A stretch of DNA of 64,000 nucleotides, taken from the NCBI RefSeq assembly GCF_000934765.1, contig NZ_JYNN01000015.1, positions 1 to 64,000 of the forward strand, given 5' to 3'. Position 1 is the stretch's first letter. Every line of letters starts with the position of its first letter. A program made the position numbers and the translations under genes. Below the pieces are notes generated by a model. It was not told the origin of the DNA. It saw nothing but the letters and a program-made list of their open reading frames with translations, and ran no database searches. Below, piece by piece: positions 28,843 through 39,267 of this stretch. This DNA is from Thiomicrospira microaerophila (GTDB lineage Bacteria > Pseudomonadota > Gammaproteobacteria > Thiomicrospirales > Thiomicrospiraceae).

Positions 28843-30252
28843 TTAAGAAGAATAGTACATATCAAACTCGATGGGGTGCGTGGTGGCACGCATGCGTGTT
28901 ACTTCTTCCATTTTTAATTTAATGTAAGAATCAATCACTTCATCGGTAAATACGCCGCCGGCTTTTAAGAAGTCACGGTCTTTGTCTAATTCCGCCAAGG
29001 CTTCTTCTAAAGAAGCACACAAAGCTGTGTAGCTCGCTTCTTCTTCTGGTGGTAGGTCATACATATTTTTCTCTGCAGGCGCGCCCGGATCGATTTTGTT
29101 CATGATGCCGTCAAGGCCCGCCATTAAGCAAGCCGCAAACGCTAAGTAAGGGTTAGCGGTAGGGTCAGGGAAGCGTAGTTCCACACGACGTGCGCGCTCA
29201 GAGGGTGCGTACGGAATGCGGATAGATGCCGAACGGTTAGAGCCGGAGTAAGCCAGTAAAATGGGTGCTTCAAAGCCAGGAACAAGACGCTTGTAAGAGT
29301 TAGTGCCTGGGTTAGTGAAGGCGTTAAGTGCACGCGCATGCTTCATGAGGCCGCCAATATACCAAATCGCTTCTTGTGATAAGCCAGAATAGACATCACC
29401 GGCAAAAATGTTTTTGCCATTTTTTGATAGCGACTGGTTGATATGCATGCCCGAACCGTTGTCACCTACAATCGGTTTAGCCATAAATGTGGCTGTTTTG
29501 CCCAGTGAGTGACAGGTGTTATGCACGGCATATTTTAGAATTTGTACTTCGTCAGCTTTAGCGGTCAAGGTATTGCCCGCGACAGCGAGTTCACACTGTC
29601 CGTTGTTAGCGACTTCGTGGTGATGTGCTTCAAGCTTTAAGCCCATGGCTTCAGCCATGGCGCAAATGTCGGCGCGTACTTCGTGAAGCTGGTCAACCGG
29701 TGGAACGGGGAAATAACCACCTTTCACTTTTGGACGATGCCCCATGTTACCGCCTTCATAGACTTTTTCTGAGTTCATTGCGGCTTCTTCGCCGTCAATT
29801 TTGACGAAACAGCCAGACATGTCGGCACCCCAGCGCACATCGTCAAAGATAAAGAATTCAGGCTCTGGACCAAAGAAAGCGGTATCGGCTATGCCGGTAG
29901 ACTGTAGATAAATTTCCGCCTTTTTGGAAATGCCGCGCGGATCTTTTTCGTAAGGCTCAAGTGTTGAGGGTTCAACGATCATGCAGCGAATAATAATGGT
30001 CGGGTCATTAAAAAATGGATCAATAAAATAGCCGTCCGTTTGAGGCATCAACACCATGTCAGAGCTTTGAATACCTTTCCAACCGCGAATTGATGAGCCG
30101 TCAAAGTTTTGACCGTCTTCAAAAAACTCTTCATCCACGTCTTTGGCAGGGATTGTAACGTGTTGCTCTTTACCGATAGTATCAGTAAAGCGCAAGTCGG
30201 CGTATTTAATATCGTTTTCTTTGATTAAATCCATAATGGCTTGTGCTGACAT
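28843..30252 (-). CDS. glnA: Glutamine synthetase type I
   Basis: 469 residues. GlnA makes glutamine from glutamate, ammonia and ATP. The catalytic blocks are [52 protein letters not shown], and the C-terminal [10 protein letters not shown]. The adenylylation tyrosine is present in [11 protein letters not shown] (about 397), so GlnE-type control is likely. AAGGA precedes the ATG, and a sigma-54-type promoter lies at 30319-30335 upstream, consistent with NtrC control. Confidence 0.97.
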   Translation of the reverse strand: MSAQAIMDLIKENDIKYADLRFTDTIGKEQHVTIPAKDVDEEFFEDGQNFDGSSIRGWKGIQSSDMVLMPQTDGYFIDPFFNDPTIIIRCMIVEPSTLEPYEKDPRGISKKAEIYLQSTGIADTAFFGPEPEFFIFDDVRWGADMSGCFVKIDGEEAAMNSEKVYEGGNMGHRPKVKGGYFPVPPVDQLHEVRADICAMAEAMGLKLEAHHHEVANNGQCELAVAGNTLTAKADEVQILKYAVHNTCHSLGKTATFMAKPIVGDNGSGMHINQSLSKNGKNIFAGDVYSGLSQEAIWYIGGLMKHARALNAFTNPGTNSYKRLVPGFEAPILLAYSGSNRSASIRIPYAPSERARRVELRFPDPTANPYLAFAACLMAGLDGIMNKIDPGAPAEKNMYDLPPEEEASYTALCASLEEALAELDKDRDFLKAGGVFTDEVIDSYIKLKMEEVTRMRATTHPIEFDMYYSS

Positions 30253-30318
30253 AAGCTTATCCTTCGTTTAGTGTTGTATTTAGGTGTTAATCATTTTCAT
30301 GATTGTTATTTGTGATAT

Positions 30319-30335
30319 AGCGTAAAGCGTGCCAA
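30319..30335 (-). promoter_or_regulatory. Sigma-54 promoter for glnA
   Basis: On the minus strand TTGGCAC-GCTTT-ACGCT: the -24 element is perfect and the -12 GC is correctly placed. It lies about 67 bp upstream of the glnA start. Sigma-54 control of glnA is well established in gammaproteobacteria. Confidence 0.65.
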
Positions 30336-30472
30336 ATTTGAAATATTAAACGTTGTTTGTTTAGTGGTTTGAAATTAAAAGAAATTTATCCTTTTTGTCT
30401 TTCTGGGTTAAGCCGTGCAACGAGATTCGTGTTGCACGGTTTTGGAAGTGCGTGTGTTATTTTGGTGCAGTT

Positions 30473-30724
30473 TTAGGGTGTTTCAATTTCCACATCGGAT
30501 GTTGGAATGACGCTGCAGGTTAAAATATAACCTTTATCACAGTCATAAGCGGGCATTTGAATTTCTTCTACACTGCCCGAGACTAACTTTACTTCACACG
30601 CCCCACAATTGCCTCCACGACAGCTGTAGGGCATGTCAAAGCCCTGATTGTCGAGTGCTTCTAACATGGAAAACTCGCCGTCAAACTCGCAAGTGCCTTG
30701 ACCGATTACTGTAATCGTTGCCAT
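30473..30724 (-). CDS. Plant-type [2Fe-2S] ferredoxin
   Basis: 83 residues with the plant-type iron-sulfur motif YSCRGGNCGACEVKL (C-x4-C-x2-C) and the distal cysteine in YILTCSV. It is a soluble electron carrier. AAGGAG precedes the start. It lies 33 bp downstream of the ppc start region on the same strand, probably cotranscribed with ppc by position, but no functional link is evident. The redox partner is unknown. Confidence 0.92.
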   Translation of the reverse strand: MATITVIGQGTCEFDGEFSMLEALDNQGFDMPYSCRGGNCGACEVKLVSGSVEEIQMPAYDCDKGYILTCSVIPTSDVEIETP

Positions 30725-30757
30725 GATATGCTCCTTTTAATAAATGAAATGTTAAAA

Positions 30758-33568
30758 CTAACCGGTATTACGCATCCCGGCTGCAATCGCGTTAATGCTA
30801 TTAAGTAGTGGGCTAAGCCATTTATCACGTTCTTGCTCGCTTACCTCTTCTGACTTATAACGCTTTAACAGCACAATTTGAATATGGTTGAGTGGATCCA
30901 AATAAGGGTTGCGACGCTTTAACGATAGGGCGTTGCTCGGCGTTTCAGCCATTAAATAAGGATTCTCGCTCACCAGTAAGCTGTGGCTGACCGTGCGTTG
31001 GTGTTCCGAGGCAATCATGGTATAAATCAACTCGGCCTGCACCTGGTCCTGTGCAATTTCGCTATATTCTTTACCTGTTTTGAGTTCAGTTTTGAATAGT
31101 GCCATTTGAATGTTACTTAGTAGCGCACGGAAAAACGGCCACTGTTGATACATTTGTTTGAGCTTTGTATCACCGTGAGCCTGTGCCCATTTTTCGAGTG
31201 CATAACCTGTGCCATACCAAGCCGGGAAGGTCAGGCGTGCTTGCGCCCAGCCGAAAACCCACGGAATGGCACGGATTGATGACTTGGTTAGGTTGTTCTT
31301 TTTGCGGTGTGATGGGCGTGAACCAATATTAAGTAAGCCAATTTCATTCACAGGTGTCGCTTCATAGAAAAACTTAAAAAACCCTTCAGTATGATCCGTT
31401 AATTCACGATAAGCCTGTTCACCATCGGTTGAGAGTTGCTGCATGATCTCAAGGTGTTCCGGATTGTCTGGTGTCACTGGGTGCACCAAGCAGGTACTCG
31501 CTTTCATTAGGCCGGTCACGCCTAGCGACAGTTCATAGGTTGCGGTTTCGGCATTAGAGTATTTATAAGACAATACTTCGCCTTGTTCAGTGAATTTGAT
31601 TTCACCGCGAACTGTACCTGTAGGTTGCGATAAAATCGCAATGTGTGTTGGGCCGCCCCCACGTCCAATTGTGCCGCCACGGCCATGGAATAAGCGGCAG
31701 TCAATATCGCATTCATCGGCAAGTTTCATGATTTGTTGTTGTGCTTGATAAAGGCTCCAAGCTGATGATAGGTTACCGCCATCCTTGGCAGAGTCGGAGT
31801 AACCTAGCATGATTTCTTGTTGATTGCCTGAGGCTTTTAGCAGTGCATTGTAGGTTGGGTTCTTCAATAACGCTGAGGTGACGGGTACAATATGTCCCAA
31901 GTCTTCGATGGTCTCAAACAGTGGCGTGATATGAATGTCGCTGTAAGGCTGGCCGGCGTTATAGCCCGCCAAGCCTGCTTGGTGGGCAAGGAATAAAACC
32001 TCCATGACGTGGCTGGCTTCGTGAGTCATGGAAATAACATAGTTGTTAAAGGTTTTTTCGCTGATTTCTTTGCGCATTTCACGAATAACGTTGAATACTT
32101 CAAGTACTTCGCGTGTCATCTCTTTTAGAGCCAGGTGTTGCGTGTCAATAATTGTGGGGGAGCTGACTTGATCCGCCAGCAGTTCAAGTCGCTGCGTTTC
32201 AGATAGGCTGTTGTAGTCAATGCCTAAATGAGAGAGAAGGTCGCTGACGGCTTCCGTATGCACGGTTGACTCTTGGCGAATATCGAGGCGCATTAAATAG
32301 AAGCCAAATGTTTTTACTAGACCTATCAAGTCTTTTAGGTCGGCATCGGCAATGCTCTGATCACCGTGGCCACATAGCGAGCTATGAATTAATTGTAGGT
32401 CAGCCAGAAACTCTTGTTCATTTTGATAGGCAAACCCACTTTTTTGTGCGCGCTGGTCACCGTTTATCCGTGCTTCGATGTAGTCGAGGTTTTGTTGTAA
32501 CCGTCCATGCATCAAATATAAAAAGCGACGGTAAGGTTCGTCTTTGAAGCGTTCTGAGCGCTTATGGAAGACCAGCTCAAGTAGATCAACATCGACAATA
32601 CTAGCGCGGTTGACCAGTTCTGGATCAATCTTGGCAATATAGCGAGAGTGAGTGAGTATCGCGCTCAGTTCAAACAAGCGACGCTTGTATTCATACATCA
32701 CAGCGCGTGATTGAAGAAAGAGTGCTTGTTCGGTGGTTTCGTGTGTCACAAATGGGTTACCGTCGCGGTCGCCACCAATCCAAGACCCAAAGGTTAAAAA
32801 GGTCGGCGTTTCAATCTTGGCTTCGGGGTAATGGCGCTCTAGTGCGCGTTCCATAAAACGGTACACCTTGGGGACAGATTGAAATAAGGATTGACGGAAA
32901 TAGTAGATGCCATTGCGAATTTCGTCACTGACCGTTGGTTTAGTGTGGCGCACTTCATCTGTTTTCCATAGCACTTGAATTTGTGATTTGAGTTTATTAA
33001 TCACTTCGTTGCGTGCAAAATTGTTTTCAAAATGATCGGCTTCGTTAAAATCTTCGAGTGTGACAAAGATGCGGCGTAGGTTTTCCATTACCGCCCGACG
33101 TTTGGATTCGGTAGGGTGGGCTGTAAATACGGGCACATAATTCAGCTTGCCAAGGAGTAAGCTTACTTGTTCTGCGCTCATACCATCTTGCTTGAATTGA
33201 CCAATGGTTTCAAGCATGGAGCCCATCCATAAGTGTTCTTCAGATTTTAATTTGCTTTGGCGAGCATGGTATTGGTGTTCTTCTTCAGCGAGGTTGGCTA
33301 AGCTGAAGTAAAGGTTAAAAGCGCGAATAATAATAATCAGTGCTTTGGGTGTTTGTTGTTCGATAAACGCTTGGAGTTCAGCGCGAAGGGCCGGATCATC
33401 TTGTTTGCGAAGTGAAATATAGCCTTTGCGCAGTTTTTCGACAGCCTCTAGCATGTCCGTGCCATTTTGGCTTTCTATTACTTCGCCCAGTAGCTTGCCG
33501 AGCAGCTTTACGCGTGCGCGTAAAAGTTTGTCTTGTGGATCGTGAGTCGTCATTGTAACCATAGCCAT
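30758..33568 (-). CDS. ppc: Phosphoenolpyruvate carboxylase
   Basis: 936 residues. It makes oxaloacetate from PEP and bicarbonate, the anaplerotic step feeding amino-acid synthesis in an autotroph. The catalytic histidine lies in VFTAHPTESKRRAV (about 152), the second catalytic stretch is GYSDSAKDGG, and the glycine loop is FHGRGGTIGRGGGPTH. The C-terminus ends AAGMRNTG as in the family. The start at 33568 lacks a strong ribosome site; ATG codons in the next six codons could serve instead. Confidence 0.96.
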   Translation of the reverse strand: MAMVTMTTHDPQDKLLRARVKLLGKLLGEVIESQNGTDMLEAVEKLRKGYISLRKQDDPALRAELQAFIEQQTPKALIIIIRAFNLYFSLANLAEEEHQYHARQSKLKSEEHLWMGSMLETIGQFKQDGMSAEQVSLLLGKLNYVPVFTAHPTESKRRAVMENLRRIFVTLEDFNEADHFENNFARNEVINKLKSQIQVLWKTDEVRHTKPTVSDEIRNGIYYFRQSLFQSVPKVYRFMERALERHYPEAKIETPTFLTFGSWIGGDRDGNPFVTHETTEQALFLQSRAVMYEYKRRLFELSAILTHSRYIAKIDPELVNRASIVDVDLLELVFHKRSERFKDEPYRRFLYLMHGRLQQNLDYIEARINGDQRAQKSGFAYQNEQEFLADLQLIHSSLCGHGDQSIADADLKDLIGLVKTFGFYLMRLDIRQESTVHTEAVSDLLSHLGIDYNSLSETQRLELLADQVSSPTIIDTQHLALKEMTREVLEVFNVIREMRKEISEKTFNNYVISMTHEASHVMEVLFLAHQAGLAGYNAGQPYSDIHITPLFETIEDLGHIVPVTSALLKNPTYNALLKASGNQQEIMLGYSDSAKDGGNLSSAWSLYQAQQQIMKLADECDIDCRLFHGRGGTIGRGGGPTHIAILSQPTGTVRGEIKFTEQGEVLSYKYSNAETATYELSLGVTGLMKASTCLVHPVTPDNPEHLEIMQQLSTDGEQAYRELTDHTEGFFKFFYEATPVNEIGLLNIGSRPSHRKKNNLTKSSIRAIPWVFGWAQARLTFPAWYGTGYALEKWAQAHGDTKLKQMYQQWPFFRALLSNIQMALFKTELKTGKEYSEIAQDQVQAELIYTMIASEHQRTVSHSLLVSENPYLMAETPSNALSLKRRNPYLDPLNHIQIVLLKRYKSEEVSEQERDKWLSPLLNSINAIAAGMRNTG

Positions 33569-33650
33569 CTCGTTTTTTTGAAAAAAGTGTGAAGGATTAT
33601 AACAGATTTGAGAAGCAGGTTTATAGGCGGATTGATGGGGGAGGGGATTT

Positions 33651-33702
33651 TTAACCCGAGTGCCTATGAATCGAATAAAGCGAATCTAAGTATTCGGGTT
33701 AA
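33651..33702. repeat. Inverted repeat between ppa and ppc
   Basis: TTAACCCGA (33651-33659) and TCGGGTTAA (33694-33702) are perfect 9-bp arms separated by 34 bases. It lies downstream of ppa and upstream of ppc (both minus). No T tract is present, so it may be a processing stem or a weak terminator. Confidence 0.4.
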
Positions 33703-33723
33703 CACGGGTTAAGCGTGTTGTTA

Positions 33724-34248
33724 TTATCCTTGGTAGCGATTCGCGCCGTCTAGGATTTCTTTTTTAGCAGATTCGACATCTTCCCATCCATCAATTTTGA
33801 CCCATTTTCCAGGTTCAAGATCTTTGTAGTGTTTAAAGAAGTGCTCTATTTGCTCTTTAAGTAATGGAATCTGCTCAACAGCGGTGATGTCTTTATAAAT
33901 CGGTGTCAGTTTATTGACGGGTACCGCGATAACTTTAGCATCCTCGCCACCATCATCGGTCATTTTTAATACACCGATTGGGCGGCAGCGAATAACGGAG
34001 CCTACCATTAAAGGATGAGGGGTGACGACAAGCACATCAACCGGATCGCCGTCATTCGCAAGGGTTTGGTTGATGTAGCCATAGTTGGCTGGGTAGGCCA
34101 TCGTGGCACCCTGTAAACGATCAACCCAAACCAGGTCGGTGTCCTTGTCGACTTCATACTTAATGGGTGAAGCAAAAGCAGATATTTCAATAATCACATT
34201 AATGTCATTTGGCAGGTCTTGACCTGCGCTTACAGCGGCGTAGCCCAT
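33724..34248 (-). CDS. ppa: Inorganic pyrophosphatase (family I)
   Basis: 174 residues. Metal and substrate residues are in [17 protein letters not shown], the signature [12 protein letters not shown], and [16 protein letters not shown]. The C-terminus [18 protein letters not shown] is typical. It hydrolyses PPi in the cytoplasm. AAGGAA precedes the ATG. Its coexistence with a PPi-dependent phosphofructokinase (49998-51284) means the cell must balance PPi hydrolysis against PPi use. Confidence 0.96.
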   Translation of the reverse strand: MGYAAVSAGQDLPNDINVIIEISAFASPIKYEVDKDTDLVWVDRLQGATMAYPANYGYINQTLANDGDPVDVLVVTPHPLMVGSVIRCRPIGVLKMTDDGGEDAKVIAVPVNKLTPIYKDITAVEQIPLLKEQIEHFFKHYKDLEPGKWVKIDGWEDVESAKKEILDGANRYQG

Positions 34249-34281
34249 GGTGCGTTCCTTGTAAAGTTAAAAAATTAAGTT

Positions 34282-34310
34282 AAAACAAAACCACCCGCTT
34301 AGGCGGGTGG
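34282..34310 (-). terminator. Terminator of fbp
   Basis: CCACCCGC pairs with GCGGGTGG across a short loop; on the minus strand TTTTGTTTT follows the stem. Confidence 0.8.
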
Positions 34311-34333
34311 TAACATTGCAAAAAGAAAATCGA

Positions 34334-35308
34334 TTAATCTTTTAGATAACCCATCGCTTTTTCGACTTCATTTTTCGAGCCCAGCATAACGGGGCAGCGT
34401 TGGTGAATGTCTTTTGGTTCTACATCCATAATGTGCTCACGTCCAGTCGTTGATAAGCCCCCCGCTTGTTCAACAATCATGCTCATTGGGTTGCCTTCGT
34501 ACATGAGGCGTAGCTTGCCTGGTTTGTTAGGCTCACGACTATCCCAAGGGTACATGAAGATACCACCACGAACCAGGATGCGGTGAACTTCGGCAACCAT
34601 TGATGCAACCCAGCGCATGTTGTAGCGCTTGCCTAGGGCACCGGTTTCGCCCGCTAGACAGTCGCTAACGTAAGACTTCATGCCATCTTCCCAGAAGCGC
34701 TGGTTGGACGCGTTGATGGCAAATTCATTCGTATCCGCTGGAATAGTCACTTGTTCACGCGTTAATACAAACTCACCAATGTGACGGTCAAGGGTAAAGA
34801 AGTTAACGCCTTTACCTGTGGTGAGTACTAAAAGGCTTGATGGGCCGTAAAGTACATAGCCTGCCGCGACTTGCTTGCGACCGTTTTGTAGGTAAATCGT
34901 TTGGTCATCACCTTGGCGCTCATCCGCAGGTGCTTCAAGGATCGAGAAGATCGTGCCTACAGATAGATTTACGTCAATGTTTGATGAGCCATCTAGTGGG
35001 TCAAATAGCACAAGGTAACGACCGGTGCTTGTGCCAGCAACAGTATAGTCTTCTTCTTCAGACGCGATGCCTTTAACGCAGTTATCTTCCGTTAAAATAT
35101 TTTTCAAAAGATCATTTGAAACGACGTCAAGTAATTTTTGGGTTTCACCCTGCACGTTTTCATTCACGCTTGAACCTAAAATACCCGCTAAATCACCTTG
35201 ACCTAGTTTATGGGAGATTTCTTTACAAGCGATCATGACATGGCTGATCACTTGCTTTAGTTCACTGTTAACTTCATCGCGTTTTAAGACTTCATGTAGA
35301 CGAATCAT
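34334..35308 (-). CDS. fbp: Fructose-1,6-bisphosphatase class I
   Basis: 324 residues. The metal site is in LVLFDPLDGSSNIDVNLSVGTIFS, with IASEEED upstream and the substrate region RYNMRWVASMVAEVHRIL and GGIFMYPWD. The end QRCPVMLGSKNEVEKAM is typical. It dephosphorylates fructose 1,6-bisphosphate in gluconeogenesis and in the Calvin cycle. It precedes ppa on the same strand with its own terminator between them. Confidence 0.96.
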   Translation of the reverse strand: MIRLHEVLKRDEVNSELKQVISHVMIACKEISHKLGQGDLAGILGSSVNENVQGETQKLLDVVSNDLLKNILTEDNCVKGIASEEEDYTVAGTSTGRYLVLFDPLDGSSNIDVNLSVGTIFSILEAPADERQGDDQTIYLQNGRKQVAAGYVLYGPSSLLVLTTGKGVNFFTLDRHIGEFVLTREQVTIPADTNEFAINASNQRFWEDGMKSYVSDCLAGETGALGKRYNMRWVASMVAEVHRILVRGGIFMYPWDSREPNKPGKLRLMYEGNPMSMIVEQAGGLSTTGREHIMDVEPKDIHQRCPVMLGSKNEVEKAMGYLKD

Positions 35309-35427
35309 GGATTTGCTCTCTCGTTTGTGTAAAAATCGTGTTAGCTTACCGCTAAGCGGGTAAAATTACAAGTTTTCTGTAGGGTGGTATATTTATTTTA
35401 ATCGCGTGAAAAAAAGGAAGTGCTCGC

Positions 35428-36813
35428 ATGAGAAAGGTGCGTTATGCCATTATTGGCGCTGGAACCGTCGGGTTAACGGCTTTAGATATTATTAAAGAAC
35501 AAACCGATGATTATGTTTTAATTCAGCTGGGTGAGTGGGGCACGACTTGTGCACGGGTAGGTTGCATGCCTTCAAAGGCGATGATTCATGCCGCTAATCA
35601 TTTTTTTCATGCAAAAGGTGCAGGTGCAGTCGGTGTAAAAGGCGTAGCGGGCTTAACTATTGATCATGCGGCCGTTATGCAGCGAGTGCGTCGTTTTCGT
35701 GATCGTTTTGTTAAGGGTATTAATGCAGGCACAGTGGAGACCTTGCCCGCGGACAAAGTTATTTTGGGTGCGGCTCACTTTGTTGCCCCTCATCGCTTGG
35801 AAGTAAACGGTGAATTGATTGAGGCAGAGCGTATTATTATTGGTACAGGTTCGCGTCCAGTGGTGCCAGCGACTTGGCGTGAAAAGCTGGGCAAGCGATT
35901 GCTCACCAGTGATACAGTATTTGAGCTGGAGACGCTGCCAAGGCGTGTTGCGGTGGTGGGCTTAGGGGTAATCGGTCTTGAATTGGGTCAGGCTTTATCA
36001 CGCTTGGGGGTTGACGTAATCGGTTTTGAAGCGAGTGATACATTAAGTGGCCTGCGTTACCCCGAGGCATCGGCGAAGTTGGTAGAATGTATGTCATCCG
36101 AGTTCGCTATCTATTTAAATCAGTCCGTTGATGTTGATGTCGATGCGCATTGTGCGAAGGTGCGGCGTGGCGACGCAATTTTTGAAGTCGATGCGGTATT
36201 GGTAACGATGGGTCGAACGCCTAATATTGATCAATTAGGCCTGGAAAATTTAAATGTGGCGTTAAATGATCTGGGTATGCCGCCGTTTAACCCAGAAACG
36301 ATGCAGGTTGCAGATTTGCCGGTTTTTATTGCGGGTGATGCCAGTGGGTACCGTCCAATTTTGCATGAAGCCGGTGATGAGGGTAAGATAGCGGCGTTGA
36401 ATGCCGTGGGGTTTCCTCATGTGCAGTCAATACCACGCAAAACGCCTTTAGGTATTAGCTTTATCGAGCCGGGTGCTGCCTATTTTGGCGATAGATTTGA
36501 TGCGCTTGATCCTGCAAAAATAGAGGTGGCTGCGTTTGATTTGCATTGCAATAACGGTCGTGCCATTGTGATGGATCAAGATCACGGCTTGTTGTGTTTG
36601 TTTGCAGATAGTGCGTCAGGCCAACTGCTAGGCGGTGAGTTGGTGATGCCTCAAGCGGAGCATTTGGCACACTTGCTTGCTTGGTGTGTGCAGCAACGCA
36701 TGACTGTGGCACAGATTTTGCAGATGCCTTTTTACCACCCGGTTCTCGAAGAAGCGGTGGCGTCGGTATTAAAACAATTAAATGCAAAACTCAAAACCGA
36801 TGGAGTGAGCTGA
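35428..36813 (+). CDS. Dihydrolipoamide dehydrogenase-family FAD disulfide oxidoreductase
   Basis: 461 residues. An FAD-binding GAGTVGLTAL motif lies at about 10, the redox-active pair is in TTCARVGCMPSKAMIHAA (C-x4-C), the NAD domain has VVGLGVIGLELGQAL, and PVFIAGDASG is the second FAD motif. The C-terminal HPVLEEAV replaces the usual HPTxxE, with the His kept. The class includes lipoamide dehydrogenase, mercuric and glutathione reductases; no E1/E2 genes are near, so the substrate is open. AAGGAAG supports the ATG. It is divergent from fbp. Confidence 0.85.
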   Translation: MRKVRYAIIGAGTVGLTALDIIKEQTDDYVLIQLGEWGTTCARVGCMPSKAMIHAANHFFHAKGAGAVGVKGVAGLTIDHAAVMQRVRRFRDRFVKGINAGTVETLPADKVILGAAHFVAPHRLEVNGELIEAERIIIGTGSRPVVPATWREKLGKRLLTSDTVFELETLPRRVAVVGLGVIGLELGQALSRLGVDVIGFEASDTLSGLRYPEASAKLVECMSSEFAIYLNQSVDVDVDAHCAKVRRGDAIFEVDAVLVTMGRTPNIDQLGLENLNVALNDLGMPPFNPETMQVADLPVFIAGDASGYRPILHEAGDEGKIAALNAVGFPHVQSIPRKTPLGISFIEPGAAYFGDRFDALDPAKIEVAAFDLHCNNGRAIVMDQDHGLLCLFADSASGQLLGGELVMPQAEHLAHLLAWCVQQRMTVAQILQMPFYHPVLEEAVASVLKQLNAKLKTDGVS

Positions 36814-36848
36814 AATACGGAAGTCTGTTATAATTAGACGCGTAATAA

Positions 36849-36864
36849 CAACCAGGCCTGGTTG
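36849..36864. repeat. CAACCAGGCCTGGTTG palindrome, copy 3 (upstream of rnr)
   Basis: Perfect 16-bp palindrome 73 bp before the chosen rnr start, in noncoding DNA. Confidence 0.75.
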
Positions 36865-36936
36865 AGAAGCAGTGATTTTGAGCCCAAATGTTATGAATTA
36901 CTATTTGGCTGGGCCAATAATTTAAGATGGAATCGA

Positions 36937-39267
36937 GTGACTAAAGAAACAAATCAAACAGCGGATCCGTTTGCTGATCGTGAAGCTGAAAAATATGAAA
37001 ACCCTGTACCGAGTCGCGAGTTTATTCTTGCGTTTATGGAAGAGGTCAATCAACCCCTGCGCCAATACCAGCTTGCCGCTGGCTTGGGTGTAGATGAAGA
37101 TGATGAGGAGCGTTTTGAAGCTTTGTCACGTCGCTTAAAAGCGATGTTGCGAGATGGTCAATTAATGAAGAATCGCCGAGGCTTATTTTGTCTAATCCAA
37201 AAGATGGATTTGGTCAAGGGCAAGGTGATGGGGCATCCAGACGGCTTTGGTTTTTTAAGTTGTGATAGTGATGAGCCTGACTTGTTTATCTCGGCGCAAG
37301 AAATGCATAAGGTGCTGCATGGCGATGAAGTCATTGCCTCGATTGTCGGCGAAGACAAGCGAGGTCGTAAAGAAGCGGCGATTGTGGAAGTCACTAAACG
37401 CAACTCAACTCAGCTTGTTGGTCGTGTGCATATAGAAGACGGTCTGGCTTGGGTGCATCCAAACAATAATCGTATCACTCAAGATGTGTTCGTGCCCGCT
37501 GATGGCATTATGGACGCGCAGGAGGGTCAGATCGTTAAGGTGGATATCCTGACGCAGCCTTCAAAGCGTCACGGGCCGATTGGTCGCATTGTTGAAGTGA
37601 TGGGCGATTATATGGCACCCGGTATGGAAATTGATACCGCCATTCATGCGTTTGGTATTCCGAATGAGTGGCCTGAGGCATTGATCAGTGAGCTGGATGT
37701 GATACCTAATGAGGTCACCGAGGCCGACTTAGAAGGACGTAAGGATGTGCGTCATTTGCCCTTGGTTACGATTGATGGTGATGACTCACGTGATTTTGAT
37801 GACGCGGTTTATGCCAAGCGTCGCAAAACAGGCGGTTGGCGTCTTGTTGTTGCGATTGCGGATGTGTCGCATTATGTTAAGCCAGGTACCGAGCTAGACA
37901 AAGAAGCCTATAAGCGCGGTAACTCGGTTTATTTTCCACAGCGTGTGATTCCCATGTTGCCTGAAAAGTTGTCTAATGAACTTTGCTCGCTGAATCCGCA
38001 TGTTGACCGGCTTTGTATGGTGTGCGATATGTATATTGGTGAAGAAGGTCAGCTTGAGCGTACGCAGTTTTATCAGGCAGTAATGAATTCAAAAGCCAGA
38101 TTAACCTACAATCAGGTGCATGATGTTTTAACCGACTCACAAAGTGAGTACCGCCAAACCTTCGCACCGATGGTTGAGCATTTAGAAACCTTAAATGAAC
38201 TATATCAAGTGCTGGCTAAGTCGCGTGCCGAACGGGGTGCGCTAGAGTTTGATACGGTTGAAACTAAAATGGTATTTGACGGTGATCGTAAAATCGATAA
38301 GATTGTGCCGGTGGTGCGCAATGAAGCGCATAAACTGATTGAAGAATGTATGTTAATGGCAAACGTTGCCACAGCGCGCTATCTAAAACACCATAAAATC
38401 CCGATTCTCTATCGCGTGCATGAACAGCCAAAGGAAGAGAAACTTAAAAAACTAAAAGGGTTTCTTGCTGACTTTGGTCTACAGCTGGGGGGAGGGGATG
38501 ACCCGACAGCGCATGATTTTGATCAAGTGATGCAGCAGGTTAAAGGACAATCCTACCAGCATCTTGTGAATACTGTGATGCTGCGCAGTATGAATCAGGC
38601 GGTTTATCAGCCTGAAAATAAAGGCCACTTTGGCTTAAGTTTTGAGCACTATGCGCACTTTACTTCACCAATACGTCGTTACCCTGATTTATTAATTCAT
38701 CGTGCGATTCGTCATGCTTGGCTGAAGCAGGGCGCGGAGGGCTTTCATTACGACACGCCCGCGATGGAAGGTTTTGGCCGCCATTGCTCAGATACCGAGC
38801 GCCGTGCGGATGAAGCAACGCGTGATGCCGTGACTTTCTTAAAGTGTGAGTTTCTATCACATCGACTTGGTGAGCAGTATCAAGCAGTGATTTCATCGGT
38901 GACTAACTTTGGCATGTTTGTGGAGCTGGATGATCTTTATATCGAAGGGCTCATTCATATTACAGAGTTAGGGGAGGATTACTTCCATTTTGACCCGGTG
39001 CGTCACTGTTTGAAAGGTGAGCGGACCGGTCAGGTTTATCGCTTGGGTGATCGTGTTGAGGTGCAGGTTGCACAGGTAGTGTTAGATACACGTAAAATTG
39101 ATCTAAGGCTCGTGCGTCAGTTAACTAGCAGTGGTACGGAGTCGGTAGAATCGCCAACGTCGCAGCCAGAAGCTGATGCGACTGAACAGCCAAAGAAAAA
39201 ACGTCGCTCGCGTAATTATGCCAATAAAAAACGCAGTCGTTCTCGCAGCAAAAAGGCCACTGAATGA
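36937..39267 (+). CDS. rnr: Ribonuclease R
   Basis: 776 residues from GTG 36937. I choose this start because the translation then runs VTKETNQTADPFADREAEKYENPVPSREF, as in other RNase R proteins; a frame opening at 36862 (TTG) would add unrelated residues over a palindrome. Cold-shock domains (GFGFLSCDSDEPDLFIS) precede the RNB domain with catalytic aspartates in TIDGDDSRDFDDAVYA. A C-terminal S1 domain (FGMFVELDDLYIEGLIH) and a basic tail KKKRRSRN follow. It degrades structured RNA 3' to 5'. rlmB overlaps its stop by 4 bp. Confidence 0.93.
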   Translation: MTKETNQTADPFADREAEKYENPVPSREFILAFMEEVNQPLRQYQLAAGLGVDEDDEERFEALSRRLKAMLRDGQLMKNRRGLFCLIQKMDLVKGKVMGHPDGFGFLSCDSDEPDLFISAQEMHKVLHGDEVIASIVGEDKRGRKEAAIVEVTKRNSTQLVGRVHIEDGLAWVHPNNNRITQDVFVPADGIMDAQEGQIVKVDILTQPSKRHGPIGRIVEVMGDYMAPGMEIDTAIHAFGIPNEWPEALISELDVIPNEVTEADLEGRKDVRHLPLVTIDGDDSRDFDDAVYAKRRKTGGWRLVVAIADVSHYVKPGTELDKEAYKRGNSVYFPQRVIPMLPEKLSNELCSLNPHVDRLCMVCDMYIGEEGQLERTQFYQAVMNSKARLTYNQVHDVLTDSQSEYRQTFAPMVEHLETLNELYQVLAKSRAERGALEFDTVETKMVFDGDRKIDKIVPVVRNEAHKLIEECMLMANVATARYLKHHKIPILYRVHEQPKEEKLKKLKGFLADFGLQLGGGDDPTAHDFDQVMQQVKGQSYQHLVNTVMLRSMNQAVYQPENKGHFGLSFEHYAHFTSPIRRYPDLLIHRAIRHAWLKQGAEGFHYDTPAMEGFGRHCSDTERRADEATRDAVTFLKCEFLSHRLGEQYQAVISSVTNFGMFVELDDLYIEGLIHITELGEDYFHFDPVRHCLKGERTGQVYRLGDRVEVQVAQVVLDTRKIDLRLVRQLTSSGTESVESPTSQPEADATEQPKKKRRSRNYANKKRSRSRSKKATE

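Noticed and set aside
36862-36936. Upstream TTG start for rnr
   Set aside because: The extra 25 residues have no counterpart in RNase R and overlap an intergenic palindrome.
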